DNA from: Oceanobacillus sp. Castelsardo
GTDB taxonomy: Bacteria > Bacillota > Bacilli > Bacillales > Amphibacillaceae
Length of the DNA: 64,000 bases
Direction of reading: 5' to 3'
Assembly: GCF_001659985.1 (NCBI RefSeq)
Contig: NZ_LYCS01000011.1
Coordinates: forward strand, 40,982-104,981
Shown here: one piece after another, positions 54,785 through 63,816 of the stretch
Layout: each line of letters begins with the position of its first letter
Numbering within the stretch: the stretch's first letter is position 1
Notes under the pieces: model-generated
What the model was told of the DNA's origin: nothing
Database searches by the model: none
The model's input: only the letters and a program-made list of their open reading frames with translations
Made by a program: the position numbers and the translations under genes

Positions 54785-55237
54785 CTAACTCATCAACTCA
54801 TTAATTTTAGATTCAAAATGGGAACTATTTGTTAAAAACTCTAAAAGCCTCGAATCCCCATTATATTTTATTCTTATATCTAGTCGATCTATTGGTAAAT
54901 AGTCTTCAATAAATTGAGCCCATTCAACAACAGATACGCCATCACCATTGAAATACTCGTCAAATCCAATATCTTCATCGGAATATTCTAATCGATACAC
55001 ATCCATATGATACAATGGAAGTCTACCCTCATATTCCTTCACAATCGTAAAGGTTGGACTATTTACCGTACGTTTTATCCCTAAGCCTTTAGCAATCCCT
55101 TTTGTGAATGTTGTTTTTCCAGCTCCAAGGTCGCCTTCAAGTGTTAAAACGTCACCTGCTTCAAGTAATGAAGCTAATCTTTCTCCTATTAATTCTGTTT
55201 CTTCCGCACTATTCGAAACAATTTGGTGTTTACTCAA
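54785..55237 (-). CDS. tsaE: tRNA t6A biosynthesis ATPase TsaE
   Basis: P-loop ATPase, 150 aa, with Walker A LEGDLGAGKTTFTKGIA and the motif SPTFTIVKEY. First gene of the tsaE-tsaB-rimI-tsaD operon. It starts with TTG (SKHQIVSNSAEET) after AGGTG. In B. subtilis thiL precedes it; here thiL is absent. Confidence 0.95.
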   Translation of the reverse strand: MSKHQIVSNSAEETELIGERLASLLEAGDVLTLEGDLGAGKTTFTKGIAKGLGIKRTVNSPTFTIVKEYEGRLPLYHMDVYRLEYSDEDIGFDEYFNGDGVSVVEWAQFIEDYLPIDRLDIRIKYNGDSRLLEFLTNSSHFESKINELMS

Positions 55238-55425
55238 TTATTCACCTACTTTTTTATAACTTTAACCCTATCTTAGGGCTATAAAGTATTTTATTCAAAC
55301 TAACATAATGATAGCAAAAAGAATAAAAAAGAAAAAATTTAACGCGATAAGAAATGGTGTTTTATGTTTTTTAGCAGTAAGGAAAGTATAAAATCTTTCC
55401 CGTCTGGGGATCCGGTTACTCGCCC

Positions 55426-55494
55426 CACCGTAAAGATATGCATAAGTGCAACTAAGGCATTCACCCAAAGGCTTGGCGAATGCCAAGTTTTCTA
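55426..55494. repeat. Second copy of the repeat core seen at 50935
   Basis: CACCGTAAAGATATGCATAA then GTGCAACTAAG aligns with CACCGCAAGGGTATAAGTGC then GACTAAG at 50935-50961: a shared CACCG-AA-G-TAT, ATAAGTGC and ACTAAG. It is followed by the hairpin GGCATTC/GAATGCC. It lies in a 350-bp non-coding stretch between tsaE and tRNA-Asp that otherwise shows nothing. Confidence 0.55.
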
Positions 55495-55589
55495 AAAAAG
55501 AAAATAGCTTAAAGTATATTTTGAATACTAAAAAACACATGATTATATTAATAAATCATGTGTATTTGAAAGTAATCTTATTAAATAAA

Positions 55590-55666
55590 TGGCGGTCCGG
55601 ACGGGACTCGAACCCGCGACCTCCTGCGTGACAGGCAGGCATTCTAACCAACTGAACTACCGGACC
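55590..55666 (-). tRNA. tRNA-Asp (GTC)
   Basis: 77 nt with encoded CCA. The acceptor is GGTCCGG/CCGGACC, the anticodon loop CTGTCAC within CCTGC/GCAGG gives GTC, and the T arm is GCGGGTTCGAGTCCCGT. Confidence 0.97.
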
Positions 55667-55814
55667 ATTCATTTCCTTCACAGTATCCTTTAATTTCAAC
55701 TACAAGGGGATGTTTAAAAAAGGTATGATGAATATCTTGGTTGCACTTTACAGCACGACTAATTTTCAATTAGCTTAAGGTGATAATCCGATGAAGTTAA
55801 TTGAAATAATTCTT

Positions 55815-55891
<77 letters not shown>

Positions 55892-55959
55892 ATATAAGAG
55901 AAATATTAAATTAAGCATGTACACTATTTTAAGGTTCTTTATTCAAATATGACTAGATT

Positions 55960-55989
55960 AGAATAACATAACGTTAACTATTCCGTCAA
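55960..55989 (-). promoter_or_regulatory. Promoter for the tRNA-fMet/tRNA-Asp pair
   Basis: TTGACG (55984-55989), 18-bp spacer, TATTCT (55960-55965), about 70 bp upstream of tRNA-fMet. It would let the tRNAs be expressed apart from the rRNA operon. Confidence 0.6.
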
Positions 55990-56121
55990 CCTTTTTAAAG
56001 GTATGTACTTAGAAACTGATTCCAGACTACATTAAATTTAACCAATCTTAACAGGCTCTCCACTTTGCGTTAATATTCTACCAGTATAATGAGGATAACA
56101 AATATTAAGGAGATGATAATT

Positions 56122-56955
56122 TTGAGAATTGCTTTTATCGGAGATTTACATTACCCGTCTATGGTTGGCAAAAGTAACGAAGTGAAAGAAGCTAGAAATA
56201 AATTTTATACTAGATTTCTTCATTCTTTTTTTGAACTAAAGGCTGATTACTATGTTTCTATCGGTGATTTAACCAATTTTGGTAAAGAGGACGAGTTACA
56301 TGAAGTCTATCAAATCATTCAAAAATACGATAAACCATTTATTCACACCTTTGGCAATCATGATTTATATGGTATTCCAAGAAAAGAAGTGTTAAACATT
56401 TCTAACAGAAAACAAAATATTTCCATTGAAACCGATCAAGTAAATCTTATCTCCTTAGAAACAGCACGAGACCACAATCACGAAGACCATAGCGGTTTCT
56501 TAAGTGACATGCAATTAGAATGGTTAGAAGGTGAAATTGCACAAAGTGAGGAAAAACTTGTAGTTATCTTTGCACATCATCCAGTTTACGACACTACAGC
56601 TAATTCAAATTTTCCATATTTATCAATTGTCCCGGAAGTACCAATTCTTGATATTTTACGCAAAAAGAAAGGTAACGGCATCTACATAAATGGGCATAAT
56701 CATATAGATTCGATTGAAACGATAGATAATTGGACTTTTGTTCAGGCAAGTGCCATCCTAGATGATCAAAGTATACGCGTATTGGAAATAGACGATAACG
56801 AAATATCTATTCAATCCATTCGTGTTGGAAATCCAGAATTAAAAGGTCTTGCACAAATAATTGGTTCAAACATTAATCACTTTCAATTGAATTCACACGG
56901 GATTGGCTCCACACCAAACCGAGAAAAGGTTATCAAAAAAATTGCATATGTTTAA
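56122..56955 (+). CDS. Metallophosphoesterase
   Basis: Calcineurin-like phosphoesterase of 277 aa. Metal-binding blocks in order: FIGDLHYP (Asp-x-His), IGDLTNFG, FGNHDLYG, FAHHPVY and NGHNHID. TTG at 56122 (RIAFIGDLHY follows) is chosen because AAGGAGATG is six bases upstream; an ATG nine bases earlier abuts the site. No signal peptide. Its place beside a Ugp-like uptake system suggests it could act on an imported phosphodiester, by inference only. Confidence 0.87.
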   Translation: MRIAFIGDLHYPSMVGKSNEVKEARNKFYTRFLHSFFELKADYYVSIGDLTNFGKEDELHEVYQIIQKYDKPFIHTFGNHDLYGIPRKEVLNISNRKQNISIETDQVNLISLETARDHNHEDHSGFLSDMQLEWLEGEIAQSEEKLVVIFAHHPVYDTTANSNFPYLSIVPEVPILDILRKKKGNGIYINGHNHIDSIETIDNWTFVQASAILDDQSIRVLEIDDNEISIQSIRVGNPELKGLAQIIGSNINHFQLNSHGIGSTPNREKVIKKIAYV

Positions 56956-56958
56956 GAC

Positions 56959-56983
56959 AAGGCTCCTACTTGGGGCCTTTTTT
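56959..56983 (+). terminator. Terminator after the phosphoesterase gene
   Basis: AAGGCTCC pairs with GGGGCCTT (one mismatch), followed by TTTTT. Confidence 0.8.
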
Positions 56984-57068
56984 ATATGTTAATAAAGTTT
57001 ATACTTTCCTCTCTACAAAAAAAGGATGAGTTCCCACCGAAACCCATTCCTCAACCTATGTTATGTAT

Positions 57069-57902
57069 TTATTTAACACCCGTATACGTAAACGCCCTAA
57101 TAATATGACGCTGTGCAAAGAAAAAGATAATCAAGATTGGTATGACTAGAATAACGTTACCGGCCATCAGAATATTCCATGCGACCCCACCATCCACTTG
57201 GCGTAGTTGTGCAATTCCAACAGGAAGGGTACGTGCTTTTTCTGTTGTTGTCATTACAAGTGGCCAGAAATAATCATTCCAGTGTGTAATAAAATTGAAT
57301 AATCCTAATGTAATCAACGTTGGTTTAGCCATTGGAACCATAATTTTCATCATAATTTTTAAATCAGTCGAATTATCTAAACGTGCAGCTTCTAATAATT
57401 CTTCTGGAACTTGCTTAAATGTTTGACGCAACATGAAAATTCCGAATGCACTTGTCGCAAACGGTAAAATCAATCCCCACAACGTATCAAGAATTCCCCA
57501 CTCACTTAAATTTAGAAATACTGGCAAGAAAATAAGTTGAGCTGGAATCATCATTGTCACCATAACTAAACCAAACAAGGCATTTTTGAAGCGGAATTCA
57601 TACCTTGCAAACGCATATGCAGCAGGAATTACCGTAATAAATTGAAAGATTAAAATCCCAACCGAGACAATAACACTATTGATGAAATATTGCAGAAACG
57701 GCCCAGAATTCCATGCATCCATGAAGTTTTGCCAAATAGGTTCATCTGGAATCCATTTTGGTGGAAAAATCATCGTTTCTCCTAAAGTTTTTAAACTTGT
57801 GGAAATCATCCAAATAAACGGCATAGCAAAGATAGCAACAACAATAATTAAACCAATCACATTCAATAATCTTAAAGGCAAGGATGTTTTCAACGTACAC
57901 AT
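57069..57902 (-). CDS. ABC transporter permease, UgpE-like
   Basis: Inner-membrane subunit of 277 aa with six TM helices, MalG/UgpE type. The EAA loop reads EELLEAARLDNSTDLKIMMK and the C-terminus ends HIIRAFTYTGVK. Last gene of the four-gene unit SBP-ATPase-permease-permease. The start is uncertain within the first four codons. Confidence 0.9.
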   Translation of the reverse strand: MCTLKTSLPLRLLNVIGLIIVVAIFAMPFIWMISTSLKTLGETMIFPPKWIPDEPIWQNFMDAWNSGPFLQYFINSVIVSVGILIFQFITVIPAAYAFARYEFRFKNALFGLVMVTMMIPAQLIFLPVFLNLSEWGILDTLWGLILPFATSAFGIFMLRQTFKQVPEELLEAARLDNSTDLKIMMKIMVPMAKPTLITLGLFNFITHWNDYFWPLVMTTTEKARTLPVGIAQLRQVDGGVAWNILMAGNVILVIPILIIFFFAQRHIIRAFTYTGVK

Positions 57903-57908
57903 TCCCTT

Positions 57909-58838
57909 CTATTGGTAATGAACTCTCTTACTCAGAGCTTTAAAATAAATCAATGTTAGAATACCTAAAATAACTAATAAAATCACACCGGCCGCCGATG
58001 CATATCCAATTTTAAAAAAGATAAAGCCATTTTCATATATGTAATATACAAGAGTATTCGTTGAATTAAGTGGTCCACCCTTTGTGATAATACTAATCGT
58101 TTCAAAAACCTTAATGGAATCCAAGATCCCAATAATCGTTAAGAAAAATAAGCTGGGCGATAACATAGGAAATGTGATTTTTGTAAATCGTCGAATGCCA
58201 CTAGTTTGATCCAAGGCAGCCGCTTCATATAAATGTTTTGGAATGCTTTGCAATCCAGCAATAATAATCAATGTATAATATCCGATATTTTTCCAAACTG
58301 CGATAATAATGAGAGAAGCTAAAGCTATATTTGGTTCTGTTAGCCACGGCACTTTATTAATCCCCACCAAACTCAAAACCCAGTTTAACAAACCATAATC
58401 AGCATCCATAATCCACATCCATAGCATCGCAATCGATACGAGCGAAATAATATGTGGACTGAAAACCGCCCCTTGAACAAAACTATACATCCACCCTTGT
58501 CTGTTTAACCAGATAGACATGAGAAGCGCAATACTAATAGAAAGCAACACCGTGAAGAAGGTATACATTAGCGTGTTACGAATCACTTGTAAAAACATTG
58601 GATCAGACAGCAATACTATAAAATTCTCAAGCCCAACAAATGTTTTATCAGGACTAATGAAATTCCATTCATGAAAACTTAAATAAATCATGTAAAAAAT
58701 GGGTTGAATGAAAAACACTAGAAAAACGATGATGGCGGGCGCAATGAGAAGATATGGGCGCCACTTTGTTAGCTTTATAGATCTTGGTTTTTCCCCTTCC
58801 GATACTTCATTTATATAACTTGACTTCGCTAAATTCAT
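57909..58838 (-). CDS. ABC transporter permease, UgpA-like
   Basis: Permease subunit of 309 aa, MalF/UgpA type without the long periplasmic insert. EAA loop: LYEAAALDQTSGIRRFTKIT. ATGA overlap with the ATPase stop. Partner of the UgpE-like permease six bases downstream. Confidence 0.9.
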   Translation of the reverse strand: MNLAKSSYINEVSEGEKPRSIKLTKWRPYLLIAPAIIVFLVFFIQPIFYMIYLSFHEWNFISPDKTFVGLENFIVLLSDPMFLQVIRNTLMYTFFTVLLSISIALLMSIWLNRQGWMYSFVQGAVFSPHIISLVSIAMLWMWIMDADYGLLNWVLSLVGINKVPWLTEPNIALASLIIIAVWKNIGYYTLIIIAGLQSIPKHLYEAAALDQTSGIRRFTKITFPMLSPSLFFLTIIGILDSIKVFETISIITKGGPLNSTNTLVYYIYENGFIFFKIGYASAAGVILLVILGILTLIYFKALSKRVHYQ

Positions 58839-59926
58839 ACAAGCACCTCTTCCCTAACCTTTTCGTCTCGCCATTCAAAAGGAAGCCCATCCGTATAAAC
58901 TCGATTACCTTGCGTATCAAAGAAGTATAATTTATCAAATGGAATGGTGACATGAACTTTCTTCGTATTCATTAATGGGTTATGGAAGCTTTTCACTTGA
59001 AACTGCCCTGCATCACTGTTCACCAAATATAATGTCTCTGAACCAAGTGTTTCCATCGTCATGATTTCACAAGGAAGGTGTACTCCAGAAGTCGTTTGCT
59101 TTGCCGTTTGTATTTCCGCATGTTCTGGTCTGAAACCTACATGGAAAATTCGCCCATCTGTCATCTTTCCAATATTTCTTTCTAACATTGCTATTGGCAG
59201 AACATTCATCGCTGGGATACCAATAAATTTTGCTGCAAATTGATTTTCTGGATTGTGGTAAACTTCCATCGGGGCCGCCTGCTGCATGATATTACCTTTA
59301 TCTAAAATGACAATCTCATCTCCCATCGACATCGCTTCTACCTGGTCATGGGTCACATAGATGAAAGTAGTTCCTAAGCGTTTATGCAGTTGAATTAACT
59401 CCGTCCGCATTTGCCCTCGTAATTTTGCATCTAAATTAGATAACGGCTCATCAAAAATAAAGACCTTTGGCTTTTTCACCATTGCTCTGGCTAATGCCAC
59501 ACGCTGGCGCTGTCCACCAGATAAGTTTTGTGGCCTTTTATCTAAAAACTCAGTAAGGTCCACAATCTCCGCAATTTCCTCTACCATCTTTTTTCGTTCC
59601 ACTTTTGGTATTTTCATATTTTCTAACCCAAATTCAATATTCCCTCTTACTGTCATCGTTGGGTACAATGCATAGTTTTGGAAAACCATGGAGATTCCTC
59701 TTTTTCCAGGCGCCACCTCATTTACTAACTGATCTCCAATCCATATTTCACCAGAAGTAACTTCTTCCAGACCAGCAATCATTCGGAGTGTCGTTGACTT
59801 CCCACAACCAGACGGTCCTACCAAAACAGTAAACGACCCATCTCGAATTTCCAAATTCATGTTATCAATCACTTTTTTACTATTCCCATACGCTTTCGAG
59901 ACATTTTTCAATTGGATTTTAGTCAT
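58835..59926 (-). CDS. ABC transporter ATPase, UgpC/MsmK-like
   Basis: ATPase of 363 aa. Walker A GPSGCGKSTTLR, signature LSGGQRQRVALARA, Walker B KVFIFDEPLSNLDA, then the TOBE/regulatory domain typical of sugar-uptake CUT1 ATPases (HVGFRPEHAEI). ATG 59926 (MTKIQLKNVSKAYGN) follows AAGGAG; an upstream frame extension to 59971 has no site. Confidence 0.93.
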   Translation of the reverse strand: MTKIQLKNVSKAYGNSKKVIDNMNLEIRDGSFTVLVGPSGCGKSTTLRMIAGLEEVTSGEIWIGDQLVNEVAPGKRGISMVFQNYALYPTMTVRGNIEFGLENMKIPKVERKKMVEEIAEIVDLTEFLDKRPQNLSGGQRQRVALARAMVKKPKVFIFDEPLSNLDAKLRGQMRTELIQLHKRLGTTFIYVTHDQVEAMSMGDEIVILDKGNIMQQAAPMEVYHNPENQFAAKFIGIPAMNVLPIAMLERNIGKMTDGRIFHVGFRPEHAEIQTAKQTTSGVHLPCEIMTMETLGSETLYLVNSDAGQFQVKSFHNPLMNTKKVHVTIPFDKLYFFDTQGNRVYTDGLPFEWRDEKVREEVLV

Positions 59927-59955
59927 GATATAACTCCTTAAAGTTGAAATTAATT

Positions 59956-59990
59956 CATAGGAACGTGACACGAAATACCACGTTCCTATG
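59956..59990 (-). other. Intra-operon stem-loop between binding-protein and ATPase genes
   Basis: CATAGGAACGTG pairs perfectly with CACGTTCCTATG around an 11-base loop, without a T-run. Such hairpins after the binding-protein gene can protect its mRNA and raise its level over the membrane subunits. Confidence 0.7.
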
Positions 59991-60002
59991 TGAAACTATT
60001 TT

Positions 60003-61301
60003 TTATTTAATCACACTGGCTGAACGTTCTGCAGCTTGGTCTAGCACGTCCTGTGCATCCAAGCTTGTATCAAGCATTAAACGTTGAATTTCTTCGATAA
60101 GAATTTTTTGTACTTCTGGATATCCTTCTACCATTGGACGAGCATTCCCATATTGCAATTGGTCTACTGCAACCTTAAATTGAGGTTTTTCTTTATAAAG
60201 TTCTTGCATCGTGTCTGACTCTACTGCAGAAAGTCTGCTTGGTAAGTATCCGGTATACGCGCTGGCATAAGCAGTCTGTTCCGTAGCTGTCATAAATTTA
60301 ATAAACTCCCATGCAGCTTGTTGTTTTTCCTCATCTAATCCAGAAGTCATTACTAAGTTCGCTCCACCAGTTGGAACACTGCGTTTTTCATTTTCAGGAA
60401 ACATGATTGTTTCTAATTCATAGCCATTTTCTTCCGCTAATTGCATCATTAAGGTTAAGTCAGCTGTAGAGGAGAAAAACATTCCCGCACGACCCGTAGC
60501 AAAATCCTGTCTTGCCATGTCAGATGCTTGTTGCGGCTCTCCACCAGGAACACGCATCGTCCCATCTACAACCATTTCCTTCCAAAGGTTTAAAGCTTCT
60601 ACTGCCCCTTCACCGTTAAAAGCGACCTTGCCATTCTCAGTGAACATTTCCCCACCAGCTTGAGCAACAAATGCCTCATAGAACCAAATATCTACCGGCA
60701 TCGAAATCCCAACATGTTCATTATCTGTTAATTTTTCAGCTGCCGATTTAAAATCTTCCCAAGTTTGGATAGACTCTAGATCAATCCCTTTTTCTTCAAA
60801 CATGGTTTTGTTAATATAAACAATCGGTGTGCTTCTTAAATAAGGAAGACCATAAAGCTTGTCATCTACATAAGAGTTCCCCATTAAACCAGGGTTAAAG
60901 TCTTCCATATTAACTTCTTCCGCATCTTGCTCCACAAATGTTGTTAACTCTTGAGTCATACCAGCCCTTGCAAATGTTTCAATCGAAGAAATTTCATTTT
61001 GTGTTACTTCTGGAGCATTACCGGCTGCAAGTGCTGCTTGTGTCTTCGAATGTAACTCGTCATAGTTACCTTGGAATTCAGCAGTAACACGGATTTCGTC
61101 TTGCATTTCATTAAATTGCTTTACCAGATTTTCATTGTTTTCTCCTATTTTATCTCCCCATGCATACCAATATGTAATTTCAATCGGGCCATCACCTTTA
61201 GAACTTGATTCCGAACTTTCTTCTGAACTAGCCGCATCACCACAAGCAGCAAGTAAAAACATCATCGCAGTGAATAGTAATATATAAGAAAACTTCTTCA
61301 T
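60003..61301 (-). CDS. ABC transporter substrate-binding lipoprotein, UgpB-like
   Basis: Extracellular binding protein of 432 aa: lipobox LAACG (Cys20), then a Ser/Glu-rich spacer and family 1 binding fold (ITYWYAWGDKIGENNENLVK, EFQGNYDELHSKTQAALAAG). Stretches STPIVYINKTMFEE, PTGGANLVMTSG and AYTGYLPSR parallel E. coli UgpB, the glycerol-3-phosphate/glycerophosphodiester binder. First gene of the cassette, GGAGGAATGGGGAT before ATG. Sugar substrates cannot be excluded. Confidence 0.87.
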   Translation of the reverse strand: MKKFSYILLFTAMMFLLAACGDAASSEESSESSSKGDGPIEITYWYAWGDKIGENNENLVKQFNEMQDEIRVTAEFQGNYDELHSKTQAALAAGNAPEVTQNEISSIETFARAGMTQELTTFVEQDAEEVNMEDFNPGLMGNSYVDDKLYGLPYLRSTPIVYINKTMFEEKGIDLESIQTWEDFKSAAEKLTDNEHVGISMPVDIWFYEAFVAQAGGEMFTENGKVAFNGEGAVEALNLWKEMVVDGTMRVPGGEPQQASDMARQDFATGRAGMFFSSTADLTLMMQLAEENGYELETIMFPENEKRSVPTGGANLVMTSGLDEEKQQAAWEFIKFMTATEQTAYASAYTGYLPSRLSAVESDTMQELYKEKPQFKVAVDQLQYGNARPMVEGYPEVQKILIEEIQRLMLDTSLDAQDVLDQAAERSASVIK

Positions 61302-61755
61302 ATCCCCATTCCTCCATTGCTTTTAAATTGAAATTCTAGTTACCTATTAATGGAATGCATTTTCTCCATGAATCCCTCCGTTTCTTACACTCAAAAAGGC
61401 CTCCATGTTTGTAATGTCTACACGATGCCCATTCATCCTATTTTGAGCTCTCTCTAATCGCACCATAATACAATTATTAATGTAACAGATAACTATTAAC
61501 TAGATTTAAAGCCCATGTTAACTTTTGTTAATAGTAGCTTTTATCTAAAAGTGCTTGTTCAAAATGGAGGTTGAAAAATTTACTAAAAATATGTTCCAGA
61601 GAATGTTGATGGATTTAATAAACGTATAGAACAGATCTTTGCATGGGAGAACGGACATTGCTGAAAATGTGTTGGCTGAAGGAAAATTATAGACGGAATA
61701 TGGAATATGGTATCTGAATAACGATAGACTTTCCGAAAAATATATAATCCTATTA

Positions 61756-61783
61756 TCAACTATCCTGTTATTTTTACCGATAT
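61756..61783 (+). promoter_or_regulatory. Possible sigmaD-type motility promoter for motAB
   Basis: ACCGATAT (61776-61783) is one base off the sigmaD -10 GCCGATAT; TCAA (61756-61759) at 16 bp resembles the -35 TAAA. It is followed by an inverted repeat TGATAGGTT/AACCTATTATCA (61794-61827) before motA. The 61302-61750 stretch shows no gene. Confidence 0.35.
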
Positions 61784-61851
61784 ATAAGTTAAGTGATAGG
61801 TTTTTAATGTAAATTAACCTATTATCAAACTTTAAGGAGGTATAACAACTA

Positions 61852-62652
61852 ATGGATAAATCATCGGTCATTGGTTTAATTTTAGGGATCATTGCAATTG
61901 GTGTTGGGATGGTACTTAAAGGTGTTGGTCTAGGTGCCTTAATCAATCCAGCTGCCATTTTAATTATCCTTTTAGGAACGATAGCAGCCGTTACTATTGC
62001 TTTTCCAATGAACACTTTAAAGAAGGTACCAGCACTCTTGAAGATACTATTTACGGAGAACAAGCAAACTGACAATAAAGAATTAATTCAAACGTTTGGA
62101 GAGATGTCAGATCAAACTCGTAAAGAAGGAATACTGTCCTTGGAAAGTCAATTAAATAACATGGAGGATCCATTTATTAAGTCTGGGATTGAACTTATTG
62201 TAGACGGGCAGTCCCCAGACTATATTAAAGAAGTGTTGATAGAAAAAATCGATGCAATGGAAGTAAGGCATGAAGAAGGTGCGGCAATCTTTACGCAAGC
62301 AGGGACCTATGCACCAACACTTGGAGTATTAGGAGCCGTAATTGGATTGATTGCTGCATTAGGGGATATGACGGATATTGAGAAGCTAGGCCATGCAATC
62401 TCTGCTGCTTTTGTTGCAACGTTATTAGGAATTTTTACTGGATATGTCTTGTGGCATCCGTTTGCTAATAAATTACGGGAAAAGTCAAAACAAGAAATTC
62501 GAAAAAAAGAGCTAATTGTTGAGGGAATTCTATCCATTGCAAATGGAAATTCTGCGATGATGGTGAGAGATAAATTAGGAGCTTTTATCGAAACAAAGGA
62601 ACTTGAAGAACTAAAGAAAGGAAATAATCAGTCGGAGGATAATGATGCGTAG
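61852..62652 (+). CDS. motA: Flagellar stator protein MotA
   Basis: Membrane stator subunit of 266 aa with four TM helices (SVIGLILGIIAIGVGMVLKG, INPAAILIILLGTIAAVTIA, and two near residues 150-200) and the MotA loop. TYAPTLGVLGAVIGLIAALG is the conserved third helix. AAGGAGG lies 10 bases before the ATG. Ion type (H+ or Na+) not settled by sequence. Confidence 0.93.
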   Translation: MDKSSVIGLILGIIAIGVGMVLKGVGLGALINPAAILIILLGTIAAVTIAFPMNTLKKVPALLKILFTENKQTDNKELIQTFGEMSDQTRKEGILSLESQLNNMEDPFIKSGIELIVDGQSPDYIKEVLIEKIDAMEVRHEEGAAIFTQAGTYAPTLGVLGAVIGLIAALGDMTDIEKLGHAISAAFVATLLGIFTGYVLWHPFANKLREKSKQEIRKKELIVEGILSIANGNSAMMVRDKLGAFIETKELEELKKGNNQSEDNDA

Positions 62653-63418
62653 AAAGAAAAAGAAAGGTAACCACATCGACGAGTCATGGCTCCTTCCGTA
62701 TTCTGATTTATTGACATTATTGGTTGCATTATTTATTGTACTTTTTGCCATGAGTGATATTAATGCTGAGAAATATGAACGACTCTCCCAAGTGTTTGAA
62801 AGCGAATTTTCTGCTGGTGGAATTGGAATTCTAGAACAGAATAAGCAACCTACTGAGATACCTACAACACAAAAGGAAGACAATGAAAACGAAGAAAATG
62901 ATGAGAATAAGGAAAAAAGTAAAACAAATAGTCAACTCGAGCTTGAAAAGTTGCAAGGAATTCAGTTAAGTATTAATGCCTATATCCAGGAGCAACATCT
63001 TGAAGGGGATATAGAAACCAAATTAACGGATGAAGGACTATTAATTACGATTGTAAATAATGTCTTCTTTGACTCAGGTAGTGCTGAAGTGAAAAAAGAT
63101 GGAGAAAGGGTGGCAAGGGAGGTTTCTGAATTACTTGTTGCCGACCCACCACATGAGATTGTAATTAGTGGACATAGTGATGATGTGCCAATTCATAATT
63201 CTAGCTATGCATCAAATTGGGATCTAAGTGTAATGAGAGCAATTAATTTTATGCAGTTTATCCTAGAAAATAAAAAATTAAATCCTGCCCTGTTCAGTGC
63301 GAAAGGATATGGTGAAAACAAACCTATTGTTCCAAATACAAGTGCAGAAAACAGGGAGAAAAATAGACGCGTAGAAGTACTAATTTTGCCTAATTATGAA
63401 ATTAATATCACAGAATAA
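62642..63418 (+). CDS. motB: Flagellar stator protein MotB
   Basis: Stator anchor of 258 aa: one TM helix with the ion-carrying Asp in ESWLLPYSDLLTLLVALFIV, a Glu/Asn/Lys-rich linker, and an OmpA-like peptidoglycan-binding domain (ISGHSDDVPIHNSSYASNWD, then NREKNRRVEVLIL). It overlaps motA by 11 bp; two adjacent ATGs are possible starts. The pair stands apart from any flagellar gene cluster. Confidence 0.94.
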   Translation: MMRRKKKKGNHIDESWLLPYSDLLTLLVALFIVLFAMSDINAEKYERLSQVFESEFSAGGIGILEQNKQPTEIPTTQKEDNENEENDENKEKSKTNSQLELEKLQGIQLSINAYIQEQHLEGDIETKLTDEGLLITIVNNVFFDSGSAEVKKDGERVAREVSELLVADPPHEIVISGHSDDVPIHNSSYASNWDLSVMRAINFMQFILENKKLNPALFSAKGYGENKPIVPNTSAENREKNRRVEVLILPNYEINITE

Positions 63419-63465
63419 ATATCTTTGTATGAAAATACTTATCTACAAAAGCAACACTAAGCTAG

Positions 63466-63493
63466 GCCCTTCATTTAAATTATTTTGAAGGGC
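63466..63493 (+). terminator. Terminator after motB
   Basis: GCCCTTC pairs with GAAGGGC; inner A/T-rich loop. 47 bp past the motB stop, convergent to the rRNA operon. Confidence 0.75.
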
Positions 63494-63581
63494 TTAAATT
63501 ATTACACTATCACTTTAATGTAATGTTTTTTAAGCCGTTTTTATTGATGTATAGATGAATGATATGCTATATCCATTATGC

Positions 63582-63622
63582 AAAAAAAAGACAGGATATG
63601 ATTTTTCTATCATGTCCTGTCT
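63582..63622 (-). terminator. rRNA operon terminator
   Basis: AAGACAGGACATGATAG pairs with ATCATATCCTGTCTT, followed on the minus strand by eight Ts. Directly after the 5S gene, with no tRNA in between. Confidence 0.92.
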
Positions 63623-63631
63623 TTCAATTTT

Positions 63632-63747
63632 GCCTGGCAACGTCCTACTCTCGCAGGGGATACCCCCAACTACCATCGGCGCTGGAGAGCTTAACTTCTG
63701 TGTTCGGTATGGGAACAGGTGTGACCTCTCCGCCATTATCACCAGAC
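63632..63747 (-). rRNA. rrf: 5S ribosomal RNA
   Basis: 116 nt. Contains the conserved block CCCATACCGAACACAGAAGT and the closing stem GTCTGG/CCAGGC. Matches bacillar 5S rRNA in length and landmarks. Confidence 0.97.
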
Positions 63748-63816
63748 AATAATATTAAATTAAGGTTTATACCTTAAAAACTAAATAAGAGTGAATCAGA
63801 CATCAAAAGAAGTTAG

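Noticed and set aside
55690..55720. GGATGTTTAAAAAAGG resembling the left end of the pbuG-leader element
   Set aside because: Only about a dozen bases match with mismatches and no partner end is nearby.
61560..61690. Short plus-strand frames (such as MEVEKFTKNMFQRM) upstream of motA
   Set aside because: Two overlapping short frames without ribosome sites or recognisable homology; could be remnants but nothing supports a gene.
61545..62075. A 176-codon minus-strand frame
   Set aside because: Largely antisense to motA and its leader; motA has clear homology and a strong ribosome site.
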